Shown: positions 23,152 to 31,210 of the stretch, piece by piece
Numbering within the stretch: the first letter of the stretch is position 1
Layout of the letters: every line of letters begins with the position of its first letter
NCBI GenBank assembly: GCA_022844545.1
Contig: JALHLN010000006.1
Span: 1 to 36,340 of the forward strand
Source: Burkholderiales bacterium
GTDB lineage: Bacteria; Pseudomonadota; Gammaproteobacteria; Burkholderiales; SG8-39
Length of the DNA stretch: 36,340 nt
Direction: 5' to 3'
Notes under the pieces: generated by a model
What the model was told of the DNA's origin: nothing
Seen by the model: only the letters and a program-made list of their open reading frames with translations
The model's database searches: none
Program-made: the position numbers and the translations under genes

Positions 23152-23544
23152 ATGAAGTTCGGCATCCTGGTCAACGAAGGGCCGTATACCCATCAGGCGT
23201 CGGACACGGCCTACCAGTTCGCCAGGGCCGCGCTGGCGAAGGGGCACGAGATCTACCGCGTGTTCTTCTATCACGATGGCGTCAACAACGCGACGCGCCT
23301 CACCGTGCCGCCGCAGGACGACCGCAACATCGTCAAGCGCTGGAGCGAGCTCGCCGCGGCGCACAAGCTGGACCTGGTGGTCTGCATCGCCGCCGCGCAG
23401 CGGCGCGGCCTGATGGACAAGAGCGAGGCCAAGAGGAACGCCAAGGACGCCGACAATATCGCGCCGGGCTTCCGCATCTCTGGTCTCGGCCAGCTCATCG
23501 AGGCCGGCATCCAGGCCGACCGGCTGGTGGTGTTCGGTGACTGA
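23152..23544 (+). CDS. dsrE: sulfur-relay protein DsrE
   Basis: DsrE is the active subunit of the DsrE2F2H2 hexamer, which accepts persulfide sulfur from TusA and passes it to DsrC. The 130-aa protein starts MKFGILVNEGPYTHQASD and has the conserved Cys78 in LVVCIAAAQRRG. ATG 23152 follows the dsrB stop by two bases. Confidence 0.97.
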   Translation: MKFGILVNEGPYTHQASDTAYQFARAALAKGHEIYRVFFYHDGVNNATRLTVPPQDDRNIVKRWSELAAAHKLDLVVCIAAAQRRGLMDKSEAKRNAKDADNIAPGFRISGLGQLIEAGIQADRLVVFGD

Positions 23545-23920
23545 GGAAGGCGCGGGCGGCGCCGCCAAGCGGTTCCTGTACGTGAACCGCAGGGCGCCCT
23601 ACGGCAGCATCTATGCGCTGGAGTCGCTCGAAGTGGTGCTGATCGGGGCGGCCTTCGAGCAGGACGTCAGCCTCGCGTTCATCGGCGACGGCGTCTACCA
23701 GCTGGTGAAGGGACAGGACACCAAGGCGCTGGAAGTGAAGAACTTCTCGCCCGCGTTCCGCGCGCTGGAGGACTACGACGTCACCAAGCTCTACGTGGAG
23801 AAGGAAGCGCTCGAGGCGCGCGGGCTGAGCGAGGCCGACCTGGTCGTGCCGGTGCAGGTGGTCGGCGCCGAGCGCATGGCCGAGATCATGGAAGCGCAGG
23901 ACGTGATCCTGGACTTCTGA
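23537..23920 (+). CDS. dsrF: sulfur-relay protein DsrF
   Basis: DsrF is a structural partner in the DsrEFH hexamer. The 127-aa protein has the family strand KRFLYVNRRAPYGSIYALES and AFEQDVSLAFIGDGVYQL, and no cysteine. It uses a GTG start (23537) that overlaps the dsrE end by 8 bases, so translation is coupled. Confidence 0.95.
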   Translation: MTEEGAGGAAKRFLYVNRRAPYGSIYALESLEVVLIGAAFEQDVSLAFIGDGVYQLVKGQDTKALEVKNFSPAFRALEDYDVTKLYVEKEALEARGLSEADLVVPVQVVGAERMAEIMEAQDVILDF

Positions 23921-23931
23921 GGACGACAAGC

Positions 23932-24231
23932 ATGCTGCATACCGTCAACAAATCGCCGTTCGAGCATCGCGCCTTGGAGGCCTGCCTGAAGTTCGCCCGT
24001 CAGGGCAGCGCGGTGCTGCTGATCGAGGACGGCGTGTACGCGGCCGCCAGGGACACGGCGGTCTCCGGGCAGGTGCAGGACGCACTGAAGCGCGTGTCGA
24101 TCTACGCCCTCAAGTCCGATCTCGAGGCGCGCGGCATGCAGAACCGGGTGATGGACGGCATTCGCCTGGTGGACTACGGGGGGTTCGTGGACCTCGTGGC
24201 CGAGCACAACGCCGTGCAATCCTGGCTTTGA
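23932..24231 (+). CDS. dsrH: sulfur-relay protein DsrH
   Basis: DsrH is the third DsrEFH subunit. The 99-aa protein starts MLHTVNKSPFEHRALEACLK with a cysteine at residue 18 close to the place of the conserved Cys in other DsrH proteins, and has the SAVLLIEDGVYAA block. It follows dsrF by 11 bases with a GAGGACG-type ribosome site. Confidence 0.96.
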   Translation: MLHTVNKSPFEHRALEACLKFARQGSAVLLIEDGVYAAARDTAVSGQVQDALKRVSIYALKSDLEARGMQNRVMDGIRLVDYGGFVDLVAEHNAVQSWL

Positions 24232-24250
24232 CACCGAGAGGAACAGCGCA

Positions 24251-24583
24251 ATGCCCATCGAAATGAACGGCAAGACCATCGAGACCGACGAGGAAGGCTA
24301 TCTCGCCAACCGCAGCGACTGGGACGAGGACATCGCCAAGGAAATGGCGCGCCTGGACGACTGCGACCTGACCGACAGCCACTGGGAAGTGATCAACTTC
24401 CTGCGCGAGTACTACGAGGAGTACCAGATCGCCCCGGCGGTGCGCGTGCTGACCAAGGCCATCGGCAAGAAGCTCGGCGCGGACAAGGGCAACAGCAAGT
24501 ACCTCTACGAACTGTTCCCCTACGGTCCCGCGAAGCAGGCCTGCAAGTACGCGGGACTGCCCAAGCCCACCGGCTGTGTATAG
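24251..24583 (+). CDS. dsrC: DsrC sulfur carrier (canonical two cysteines)
   Basis: DsrC is the small carrier that presents sulfur to DsrAB and electrons to DsrMKJOP. The 110-aa protein has the canonical tail YGPAKQACKYAGLPKPTGCV, with CysB at residue 98 and CysA at residue 109, both needed for trisulfide chemistry. GAGAGGAA precedes ATG 24251. It is the only one of the three DsrC-family proteins in the window with both cysteines. A hairpin follows it before dsrM. Confidence 0.98.
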   Translation: MPIEMNGKTIETDEEGYLANRSDWDEDIAKEMARLDDCDLTDSHWEVINFLREYYEEYQIAPAVRVLTKAIGKKLGADKGNSKYLYELFPYGPAKQACKYAGLPKPTGCV

Positions 24584-24588
24584 GAACA

Positions 24589-24606
24589 GGGAAACCCAGG
24601 TTTCCC
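24589..24606 (+). terminator. hairpin between dsrC and dsrM
   Basis: GGGAAACC and GGTTTCCC (24589-24606) form a perfect inverted repeat six bases after dsrC, best folded as a 7-bp stem with loop CCAG. No T-run follows. It could be a partial terminator, or a 3' stabiliser or processing site that raises dsrC message above the rest of the operon. It also lies just before dsrM, which has no visible ribosome site. Confidence 0.55.
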
Positions 24607-24622
24607 CGTTACCCCTTCCTAG

Positions 24623-25372
24623 ATGTCGGCGCTTACCGTCGCCTACGCGCTGCTGTTCTACGCCGCCACCGCGATCCTCGTGCTCGGCGTGCTGGCGCGC
24701 TGCTGGCGCTATGCGCGCACGCCGCAGCCGCTGAAGATCCCGATCCCGCCGGCGCCGACCACGCGTGGCGGCGTCGCGCTGCGCATGCTGCTCGAGGTCA
24801 CGCTGTTCCGCCAGCTGTTCCGCTCGAGCAAGTGGACCTGGCTGTTCGGGTGGATGTTCCACGTCGCGCTGCTCCTGGTGCTGCTGCGCCACCTGCGCTA
24901 CTTCACCGAGCCGGTGTGGTTCTGGGTGGACCTGGTGCAGCCCTTCGGCCTGTACGCCGCGTTCGCCATGCTCGCCGGCCTCGCCGGCCTGTGGGCGCGG
25001 CGCCTGCTGGTGGATCGCGTGCGCTATATCAGCAGCCCGTCCGACCACCTGATGCTCGCACTGCTCGTCGCCATCGCCGCGAGCGGCCTCGCCATGAAGT
25101 ACCTCGTGCACACCGACGTGGTGGCGCTGAAGGCGTTTTTCCTCGGCCTGATGGTCTTCGACTGGCGGCCGCTGCCGGCCGATCCGGCGCTGCTCGTGCA
25201 CCTGGCGCTGGTCGCGACGCTGATGATCGTGTTTCCGGTGAGCAAGCTGCTGCACGCGCCGGGGGTCTTCTTCAGCCCGAGCCTGAATCAGGTCGACGAT
25301 GCGCGCGAGCGGCGCCACGCGGCCGGCTGGTCGGCGAAGATCGTGCACGTCAACCGGGCGCGCGGGGGCTGA
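24623..25372 (+). CDS. dsrM: DsrM, cytochrome b subunit of DsrMKJOP
   Basis: DsrM is the membrane cytochrome b (NarI-like) of the DsrMKJOP complex. The 249-aa protein has about five or six hydrophobic spans, starting LTVAYALLFYAATAILVLG, with histidines in WMFHVALLLVLLRHLRYF and VSKLLHAPGVFF that could bind haem. The ATG at 24623 has no clear ribosome site. It ends directly against dsrK. Confidence 0.95.
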   Translation: MSALTVAYALLFYAATAILVLGVLARCWRYARTPQPLKIPIPPAPTTRGGVALRMLLEVTLFRQLFRSSKWTWLFGWMFHVALLLVLLRHLRYFTEPVWFWVDLVQPFGLYAAFAMLAGLAGLWARRLLVDRVRYISSPSDHLMLALLVAIAASGLAMKYLVHTDVVALKAFFLGLMVFDWRPLPADPALLVHLALVATLMIVFPVSKLLHAPGVFFSPSLNQVDDARERRHAAGWSAKIVHVNRARGG

Positions 25373-26863
25373 ATGGCTGCGTTCGAAACGCCGCCGCTGG
25401 GCGAATATCCGGTGATTCCGCCGCTGCGCCAGGGCGCCATGGCGCACTCGAAGCCGTTCGTGGCAAAGGCCGACCACCAGAAGCCGCTCGGATTTCCCGG
25501 CGAGCTGGTGCCGGAGTGGGAGAAGGTCGCGGTCACCAGGCTGGGCGAACTCGTGTCGCAGTCGCGCGGGCTGCAGGTGTTCCTCGACTCTTGCGTCAAG
25601 TGCGGCGCCTGCACCGACAAGTGCCACTACTACCTCGGCACCGGCGATCCGAAGAACATGCCGGTGGCGCGCCAGGACCTGCTGCGCTCGGTCTACCGGC
25701 GCTACTACACCTTCGCGGGCAAGCACTTCCCGAAGCTCGTGGGCGCGCGCGACATGACCAAGGACGTACTGGACGACTGGTACGCCTACTTCCACCAGTG
25801 CTCGCAATGCCGGCGCTGCTCGGTGTTCTGCCCCTACGGCATCGACACCGCCGAGATCTCGATGGCGGCGCGCGACATCATGGACAGCGTCGGCCTGGGC
25901 CAGAAATACTCCAACGAGATCATCGGCAAGGTGCACAAGATCGGCAACAACCTTGGCCTGCCCGGGCCCGCGCTGCGCGACACGCTGGACGGCCTGGAAG
26001 AGGACGTGAAGGAGGCAACGGGAGTGGAGGTGAGGTTCCCGCTCGACGAGAAGGGGGCGGAGGTACTGCTCATCACGCCGAGCGCCGACTTCTTCGCCGA
26101 ACCGCATATCGACGGCCTGATCGGCTACGCCAAGGTTTTCCACGCCGCCGGCATCTCGTGGACGCTGTCCACCCACGCCTCGGAGGCGGCGAACTTCTCG
26201 CTTTTCATCGGCAACCACGACAACCTGCAGAAGGTGGCCGGGCGCATCCGCGAGGCGGCGCTCGAGCTGGGCGTGAAACGCATCGTGGTGGGCGAATGCG
26301 GCCACGCCTGGCGCGTCGCCTACAGCTTCTGGAACACGCTCATCGGGCCGTTCGACTTCCTCGATCCGCGCTATCCGGCGCCGCAGCACATCTGCGAGGT
26401 GACCTACGACCTGATCCGCCGCGGCGCGCTTACGCTGGACAAGAGCGCCAACGCCGACAAGGTGGTGACCTTCCACGACTCCTGCAACGTTTCGCGTGGC
26501 TCGCGCATGGGCGACGTCCCGGGCGGGCAGTTCCTCATTCCGCGCGAGATCATCCGCGCCTGCGTCGAGCGGTTCGTCGACATGGCGCCCGAGACCATCG
26601 GCGAGGCCACCTTCTGCTGCGGCGGCGGCGGCGGCCTGCTCACCGACGACCTGGTCGAACTTCGGGTCAAGGGCGCGCTGCCGCGCATGCAGGCACTGCA
26701 GCAGGTCGTGGAGGAACACGGCGTCAACTATCTCGCCGCCATCTGTGCCATCTGCAAGAGCCAGTTCACCAAGGTGCTGCCGTACTACAAGCACCCCATG
26801 GACATGATCGGCAGCGTGCACGGCCTCGTCAGCAACGCAATCGTTCTTGGATCAAGCAAGTAA
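25373..26863 (+). CDS. dsrK: DsrK, HdrD-like iron-sulfur subunit
   Basis: DsrK is the cytoplasmic catalytic subunit of DsrMKJOP, related to heterodisulfide reductase HdrD, that handles DsrC. It has two [4Fe-4S] motifs, CVKCGACTDKCHYYLG and CSQCRRCSVFCPYGID, and a CCG-type centre with DSCNVSRGSR, FCCGGGGGLL and AICAICKSQF. Length 496 aa. ATG 25373 abuts the dsrM stop. Confidence 0.97.
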   Translation: MAAFETPPLGEYPVIPPLRQGAMAHSKPFVAKADHQKPLGFPGELVPEWEKVAVTRLGELVSQSRGLQVFLDSCVKCGACTDKCHYYLGTGDPKNMPVARQDLLRSVYRRYYTFAGKHFPKLVGARDMTKDVLDDWYAYFHQCSQCRRCSVFCPYGIDTAEISMAARDIMDSVGLGQKYSNEIIGKVHKIGNNLGLPGPALRDTLDGLEEDVKEATGVEVRFPLDEKGAEVLLITPSADFFAEPHIDGLIGYAKVFHAAGISWTLSTHASEAANFSLFIGNHDNLQKVAGRIREAALELGVKRIVVGECGHAWRVAYSFWNTLIGPFDFLDPRYPAPQHICEVTYDLIRRGALTLDKSANADKVVTFHDSCNVSRGSRMGDVPGGQFLIPREIIRACVERFVDMAPETIGEATFCCGGGGGLLTDDLVELRVKGALPRMQALQQVVEEHGVNYLAAICAICKSQFTKVLPYYKHPMDMIGSVHGLVSNAIVLGSSK

Positions 26864-26876
26864 CCCGGAGACAGAG

Positions 26877-28877
26877 ATGGCTGCGTCCGCAGGCAAACCT
26901 GAAGCGAAATCGGGACATACGTTCCGGAAGTTCAAGGATGGCGACCACAAGTGGGGCTCCTTCCAGGAGCAGATCTTCGCCGGCGACGAAACCGACAAGT
27001 GCCCCACCTATGTGCACAAGACGCCGCCCTGCCAGGCGAGCTGCCCGTCGGGCGAGGACATCCGCGGCTGGCTCAACATCGTGCGCGGCGTGGAGAAGGC
27101 CCCCAAGGGCACCAGCATGCAGGAGTACGCCTTCCGGCGCTCTACGCAGGCCAATCCGTTTCCCTCGATGATGGGGCGCGTGTGCCCGGCGCCGTGCCAG
27201 ACCGGTTGCAACCGCAACAAGGTCGAGGACACCGTCGGCATCAACGCGGTCGAGCAGTACATCGGCGACACCGCGCTGGAGAAGGGGTTCACGTTCCAGG
27301 CCGGGCCGGAAACGGGCAAGCGCGTGGCGATCGTGGGCGGCGGACCGGCGGGACTGTCCGCGGCCTACCAGCTGCGCCGCAAGGGCCACGGCGTGACGCT
27401 GTTCGACGATCACGCCGAGCTGGGCGGCATGGCGAAGTACGGCGTGCCGGGCTACCGGCTGCCGCGCACGCACCTGGACGGCGAGATCGGCCGCATCACC
27501 GCCATGGGCGTCGAGGTGCGGCTCAACACGCGCATCGGCAAGGACGTCCAGTTGAAGGACCTGGAGAAGGACTTTGACGCGGTGCTGCTCGCGATCGGCT
27601 GCAAGGCGGGACGCGCGCTGCCGGTGCCGGGCGCCGATGCGCCCAACTGCATCAGCGGCGTCGCGTTCCTCGAGGCCTTCAACCAGGGCCGGCTCAAGAC
27701 CGTCTCCGGACGCGTGGTGGTGGTCGGTGGCGGCGATACCTCGGTCGACGTGGTGTCGGTGGCGCGGCGCCTGGGCTACGTCGAGGACCTGAAGGAGACC
27801 GAGCGGCCGGAGTTCGTGGTGATGGGCCACGCCGCCCACGACGTCTCGCAGCTGGCCGCGCGCCAGGGCGCCGACGTGATGCTCATCTCGATGCAGCCGG
27901 TGGAGGAGATGAACGCGGCCAAGCACGAGATCGAGGACGCGCAGCGCGAGGGCGTGAAGATCCGCGGCCGGCTGCTGCCGGTGAAGGTGCTGCTCGATGA
28001 GCGCAGCGGCCGCGCCAAGGCGCTGCGCGTGGTCGAGGTGGACTGGGTCAAGGGCAAGCCGGTCGAGAAGCCGGGCACCGAAATGGACCTCGAGGCCGAC
28101 CTCATCGTCTCCGCCATCGGCCAGTCGGGCGACCTCGCCGGCATGGAAGAACTGGACAACGGCAAGGGCCTGATCGCCGCCGACAAGTTCTACCAGTTGC
28201 CGGGCCGCCAGGGCGTGTTCGCCTGCGGCGACATCCTGCGGCCGCACCTGCTCACCACCGTCATCGGCCAGGGGTCGATCGCCGCCGACAGCATCGACCG
28301 CTACCTCGGCCGCAAGGAAATGGCCAAGCGGCCGAAAGTCGATGTGCACCATTTCAACCTGCTGGACAAGCTGCGCGAGGCGAACCTCGAGCCCGCGCCG
28401 TTCAAGGCGCTGGAGGAGCCCGCGCTGCGCGAGATCGATCGCGGCCTGCGCGGCACTTCCGAGCATGGCAAGGCGGTGGGCGGATTCGCCGTCCACAACT
28501 ACGAGGACCGCAGCGCCGCCGAGGTGTGCAAGCCCGAAGAGCTGTTCCTCGGGCACTTCCCCTACCAGGAGCGCATCAAGCGGACCGAGATCGGACCGTC
28601 GGCCGAGGAGGTGCTGGGGCATTTCGCCGAGCGCATGGTGGGCCTCACCGACAAGCAGGCGGTGGAGGAGGCCAAGCGCTGCATGAGCTGCGGCATGTGC
28701 TTCGAGTGCGACAACTGCGTCATCTACTGCCCGCAGACCGCGGTCAAGCGCACGCCGAAGGCGGAAGCCACCATGGGCCGCTACGTCTATACCGACTACG
28801 ACCTGTGCATCGGCTGCCATATCTGCGCCGACGTCTGTCCCACCGGCTACATCAAGATGGGGCTGGGGGACCACTGA
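26877..28877 (+). CDS. dsrL: DsrL, NAD(P)H:acceptor oxidoreductase of oxidative Dsr systems
   Basis: DsrL is an iron-sulfur flavoprotein, related to the small subunit of glutamate synthase, that exchanges electrons between DsrAB and NAD. Visible in order are N-terminal cysteines (TPPCQASCPSG, CPAPCQTGCNR), an FAD motif VAIVGGGPAGLSAAYQLR, an NAD(P) motif VVVVGGGDTSVDVVSVAR, the GVFACGDILRPHLLT block, and a C-terminal ferredoxin domain with CMSCGMCFECDNCVIYCP and CIGCHICADVCPTG. Length 666 aa. The C-terminal ferredoxin domain is the type found in sulfur oxidisers. ATG 26877 follows a CGGAGA site. Confidence 0.97.
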   Translation: MAASAGKPEAKSGHTFRKFKDGDHKWGSFQEQIFAGDETDKCPTYVHKTPPCQASCPSGEDIRGWLNIVRGVEKAPKGTSMQEYAFRRSTQANPFPSMMGRVCPAPCQTGCNRNKVEDTVGINAVEQYIGDTALEKGFTFQAGPETGKRVAIVGGGPAGLSAAYQLRRKGHGVTLFDDHAELGGMAKYGVPGYRLPRTHLDGEIGRITAMGVEVRLNTRIGKDVQLKDLEKDFDAVLLAIGCKAGRALPVPGADAPNCISGVAFLEAFNQGRLKTVSGRVVVVGGGDTSVDVVSVARRLGYVEDLKETERPEFVVMGHAAHDVSQLAARQGADVMLISMQPVEEMNAAKHEIEDAQREGVKIRGRLLPVKVLLDERSGRAKALRVVEVDWVKGKPVEKPGTEMDLEADLIVSAIGQSGDLAGMEELDNGKGLIAADKFYQLPGRQGVFACGDILRPHLLTTVIGQGSIAADSIDRYLGRKEMAKRPKVDVHHFNLLDKLREANLEPAPFKALEEPALREIDRGLRGTSEHGKAVGGFAVHNYEDRSAAEVCKPEELFLGHFPYQERIKRTEIGPSAEEVLGHFAERMVGLTDKQAVEEAKRCMSCGMCFECDNCVIYCPQTAVKRTPKAEATMGRYVYTDYDLCIGCHICADVCPTGYIKMGLGDH

Positions 28878-28893
28878 GCGGGAGCATGCGCAA

Positions 28894-29283
28894 ATGACGC
28901 GGATCGCCGCCGCAGCCATCCTCGCCGCGTCGCTGGTGCTCGCGGTGGCCGCCGACGCCCAGCAGGCGCCCCCGGCGCGCGTCGCCGCGCCGGTGATCAA
29001 GATCGAGAAGGGCGAGGCCTGCGTGGCGCCGGCCGACGAGATGCGCCGCAACCACATGAAGATGCTGCTGCACCAGCGCGACCGGACCATGCGCCAGGGC
29101 CTGCGCGAGCCGCAGCACAGCCTGAAGGGCTGCGTCGAGTGCCATGCCTCGCGCGACACCGGCAGCGTGCTCGGCAAGGAAGGCTTCTGCTCGAGCTGCC
29201 ATGAGTACACTGCGGTGAAGATCGATTGCTTCCAATGCCATACGCCGCTGCGCCAGGCGCCGGCCGCGGCGCGCAGGCCATGA
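28894..29283 (+). CDS. dsrJ: DsrJ, periplasmic trihaem cytochrome c
   Basis: DsrJ is the trihaem cytochrome of DsrMKJOP. A signal or anchor segment (about residues 4-22, ending ADAQ) is followed by three haem motifs, CVECH, CSSCH and CFQCH (residues 80-84, 99-103 and 112-116). Cys43 in GEACVAPA is in place for the unusual His/Cys haem ligand of this family. Length 129 aa. The stop overlaps the dsrO start. Confidence 0.96.
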   Translation: MTRIAAAAILAASLVLAVAADAQQAPPARVAAPVIKIEKGEACVAPADEMRRNHMKMLLHQRDRTMRQGLREPQHSLKGCVECHASRDTGSVLGKEGFCSSCHEYTAVKIDCFQCHTPLRQAPAAARRP

Positions 29284-30005
29284 GCCCCGAGCGGCGCCAG
29301 TTCCTCGCCTGGGGCGCGGCGGCGGCCGCGGGCAGCGCGCTCGCGCCGGGGCTGCGGCTGGTCGAGCTCGCGCAGGCGCGTTCGCCCGAGGAAGCCGCCT
29401 CCAAGCTGCAGCGCTGGGGCTTGCTCATCGACATCACGAAGTGCGGCGGCTGCGACGATTGCGTCACCGCCTGCCATGCGGAGAATGGCGTCAGCGGCCA
29501 CGGCCGCCCCGAGACGGACGCGCAGTGGATCCGCAAGCTGAGCGTCCGCGACAAGCGCACCGGCTACGCGCAGGCGCTGCCGCTCATGTGCCAGCACTGC
29601 GAGCATCCGCCGTGCGTGGATGTGTGCCCGACGGGCGCCTCGTTCAAGCGCGACGACGGCATCGTGCTGGTCGACAAGCACACCTGCATCGGCTGCCGCT
29701 ACTGCGTCCTCGCCTGTCCGTACGGCGCGCGCTCCTTCATCCACGAGGCGGTGAGCGGCCAGAAGGCGGACGTGCCGCGCGGCAAGGGCACGGTGGAGTC
29801 CTGCACCCTGTGCGTGCACCGCGTCGACCGGGGCGAGACGCCGGCCTGCGTGGAGGCCTGCAACCGCGACGGCGGCAAGGCCATGGCGTTCGGCGACCTC
29901 AACGACGCCGCCTCCGCGATCCACCGCCGCCTGAAGAGCGAGGCCTCGGGCCAGATCCGGGCCGACCTCGCACTCAACACCGGCGTGCGCTACCAGGGCC
30001 TGTAG
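29280..30005 (+). CDS. dsrO: DsrO, periplasmic iron-sulfur subunit (Tat)
   Basis: DsrO is the exported ferredoxin-like subunit. It has a Tat-type N-terminus (SPERRQFLAWGAAAAAGSAL) and several cluster motifs: CGGCDDCVTACH, CQHCEHPPCVDVCPTG, CIGCRYCVLACPYG and CTLCVHRV with CVEACN. Length 241 aa. The start ATG overlaps the dsrJ stop (ATGA). Confidence 0.95.
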   Translation: MSPERRQFLAWGAAAAAGSALAPGLRLVELAQARSPEEAASKLQRWGLLIDITKCGGCDDCVTACHAENGVSGHGRPETDAQWIRKLSVRDKRTGYAQALPLMCQHCEHPPCVDVCPTGASFKRDDGIVLVDKHTCIGCRYCVLACPYGARSFIHEAVSGQKADVPRGKGTVESCTLCVHRVDRGETPACVEACNRDGGKAMAFGDLNDAASAIHRRLKSEASGQIRADLALNTGVRYQGL

Positions 30006-30007
30006 CC

Positions 30008-31210
30008 GTGGCGAGCGTCCAGTACCGCGAGATCGAGGGCCGCAGCGGCGCCTACCTGGCGCTGCTCGGGGTGCTTGGCGCGCTGGTCCTCGCCGGACTC
30101 GGCGCGGCCTGGCTCATGGAGCACGAGGGCCACCACATCACCGGCATGACCAACCGCATCGTGTGGGGAACCCCGCACGTGTTTGCGGTGTTCCTGATCG
30201 TGGCCGCCTCCGGCGCGCTCAACGTCGCCTCGATCGCCTCGGTATTCGGTCGCGAGCTGTACAAGCCGCTTGCCCGGCTCTCCGCGCTGCTCGCCATCAC
30301 GCTGCTGGCCGGCGGCCTCGCGGTGCTGGTGCTCGACCTGGGGCGGCCGGACCGGCTGATCGTGGCAATGACGCACTACAACTTCAAGTCGGTGTTCGCC
30401 TGGAACATCTTTCTCTACACCGGCTTCTTCGCCGTGGTGGCGCTGTACCTGTGGACCATGCTGGAGCGGCGCATGAACGGCTACACCAGGCGCGCCGGCG
30501 TGCTCGCGTTCCTCTGGCGCCTGGTGCTCACCACGGGTACCGGGTCGATCTTCGGCTTCCTGGTGGCGCGCGAGCCCTACGCGGGCGCGCTGATGGCGCC
30601 GCTGTTCATCGTCATGTCGTTCTCCTTCGGCCTAGCGGTGTTCGTGCTGGTGCTGATGGCGGCCTGCCGCTGGAGCGGGCGATCACTGGGCGATGCGGTG
30701 CTCGGTCGGCTGCGCAGCCTGCTCGGCGTGTTCGTCGCAACGGTGCTGTATTTCGTGGCGGTGCAGCACCTGAGCAACCTGTACATCGCGCGCCAGCACG
30801 AGCTCGAGCGGTTTTTCCTCCTGGAGGGCGGCGTGTACACAGCGCTGTTCTGGCTCGGCCAGGTCCTCGTCGGCGGGGTGCTGCCGCTGGCGCTGCTGTT
30901 CGGCGCCGCCTCGCGTGGCGCGCTTGCGGCCGCCGCGGCTTGCGTGATCGCGGGCGGCTTCGCGCAGTTGTACGTGCTCATCATCGGCGGGCAGGCCTAT
31001 CCGCAGCAGATGTTCCCCGAGAAGGAGGTCGCGAGCAGTTTCTTCGACGGCGTGGTCGCGAGCTACGCGCCGAGCCTGCCGGAAGTGGCGCTCGGCGCGG
31101 GCGGCGTGGCGCTCGCGCTCGCCCTCACCGTCGTGGCGCTCAGGGTCCTGCCGTTCCTGCCCGCCAGCCTCGCCGACGCCGACGTTGACGTACTGGGCGG
31201 CACCGCATGA
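30008..31210 (+). CDS. dsrP: DsrP, NrfD-like membrane subunit
   Basis: DsrP is the NrfD-type quinone-interacting membrane subunit of DsrMKJOP. The 400-aa sequence shows about ten hydrophobic spans and ends with a polar tail (DADVDVLGGTA). It has the family features VLVLDLGRPDRL and FKSVFAWNIFLYTGFF. Start is GTG 30008, two bases after the dsrO stop; the stop overlaps the dsrN start. Confidence 0.95.
   Translation: MASVQYREIEGRSGAYLALLGVLGALVLAGLGAAWLMEHEGHHITGMTNRIVWGTPHVFAVFLIVAASGALNVASIASVFGRELYKPLARLSALLAITLLAGGLAVLVLDLGRPDRLIVAMTHYNFKSVFAWNIFLYTGFFAVVALYLWTMLERRMNGYTRRAGVLAFLWRLVLTTGTGSIFGFLVAREPYAGALMAPLFIVMSFSFGLAVFVLVLMAACRWSGRSLGDAVLGRLRSLLGVFVATVLYFVAVQHLSNLYIARQHELERFFLLEGGVYTALFWLGQVLVGGVLPLALLFGAASRGALAAAAACVIAGGFAQLYVLIIGGQAYPQQMFPEKEVASSFFDGVVASYAPSLPEVALGAGGVALALALTVVALRVLPFLPASLADADVDVLGGTA

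Noticed and set aside
26877-28877. Glutamate synthase small subunit
   Set aside because: The core is similar, but the C-terminal ferredoxin domain and the place between dsrK and dsrJ identify DsrL.
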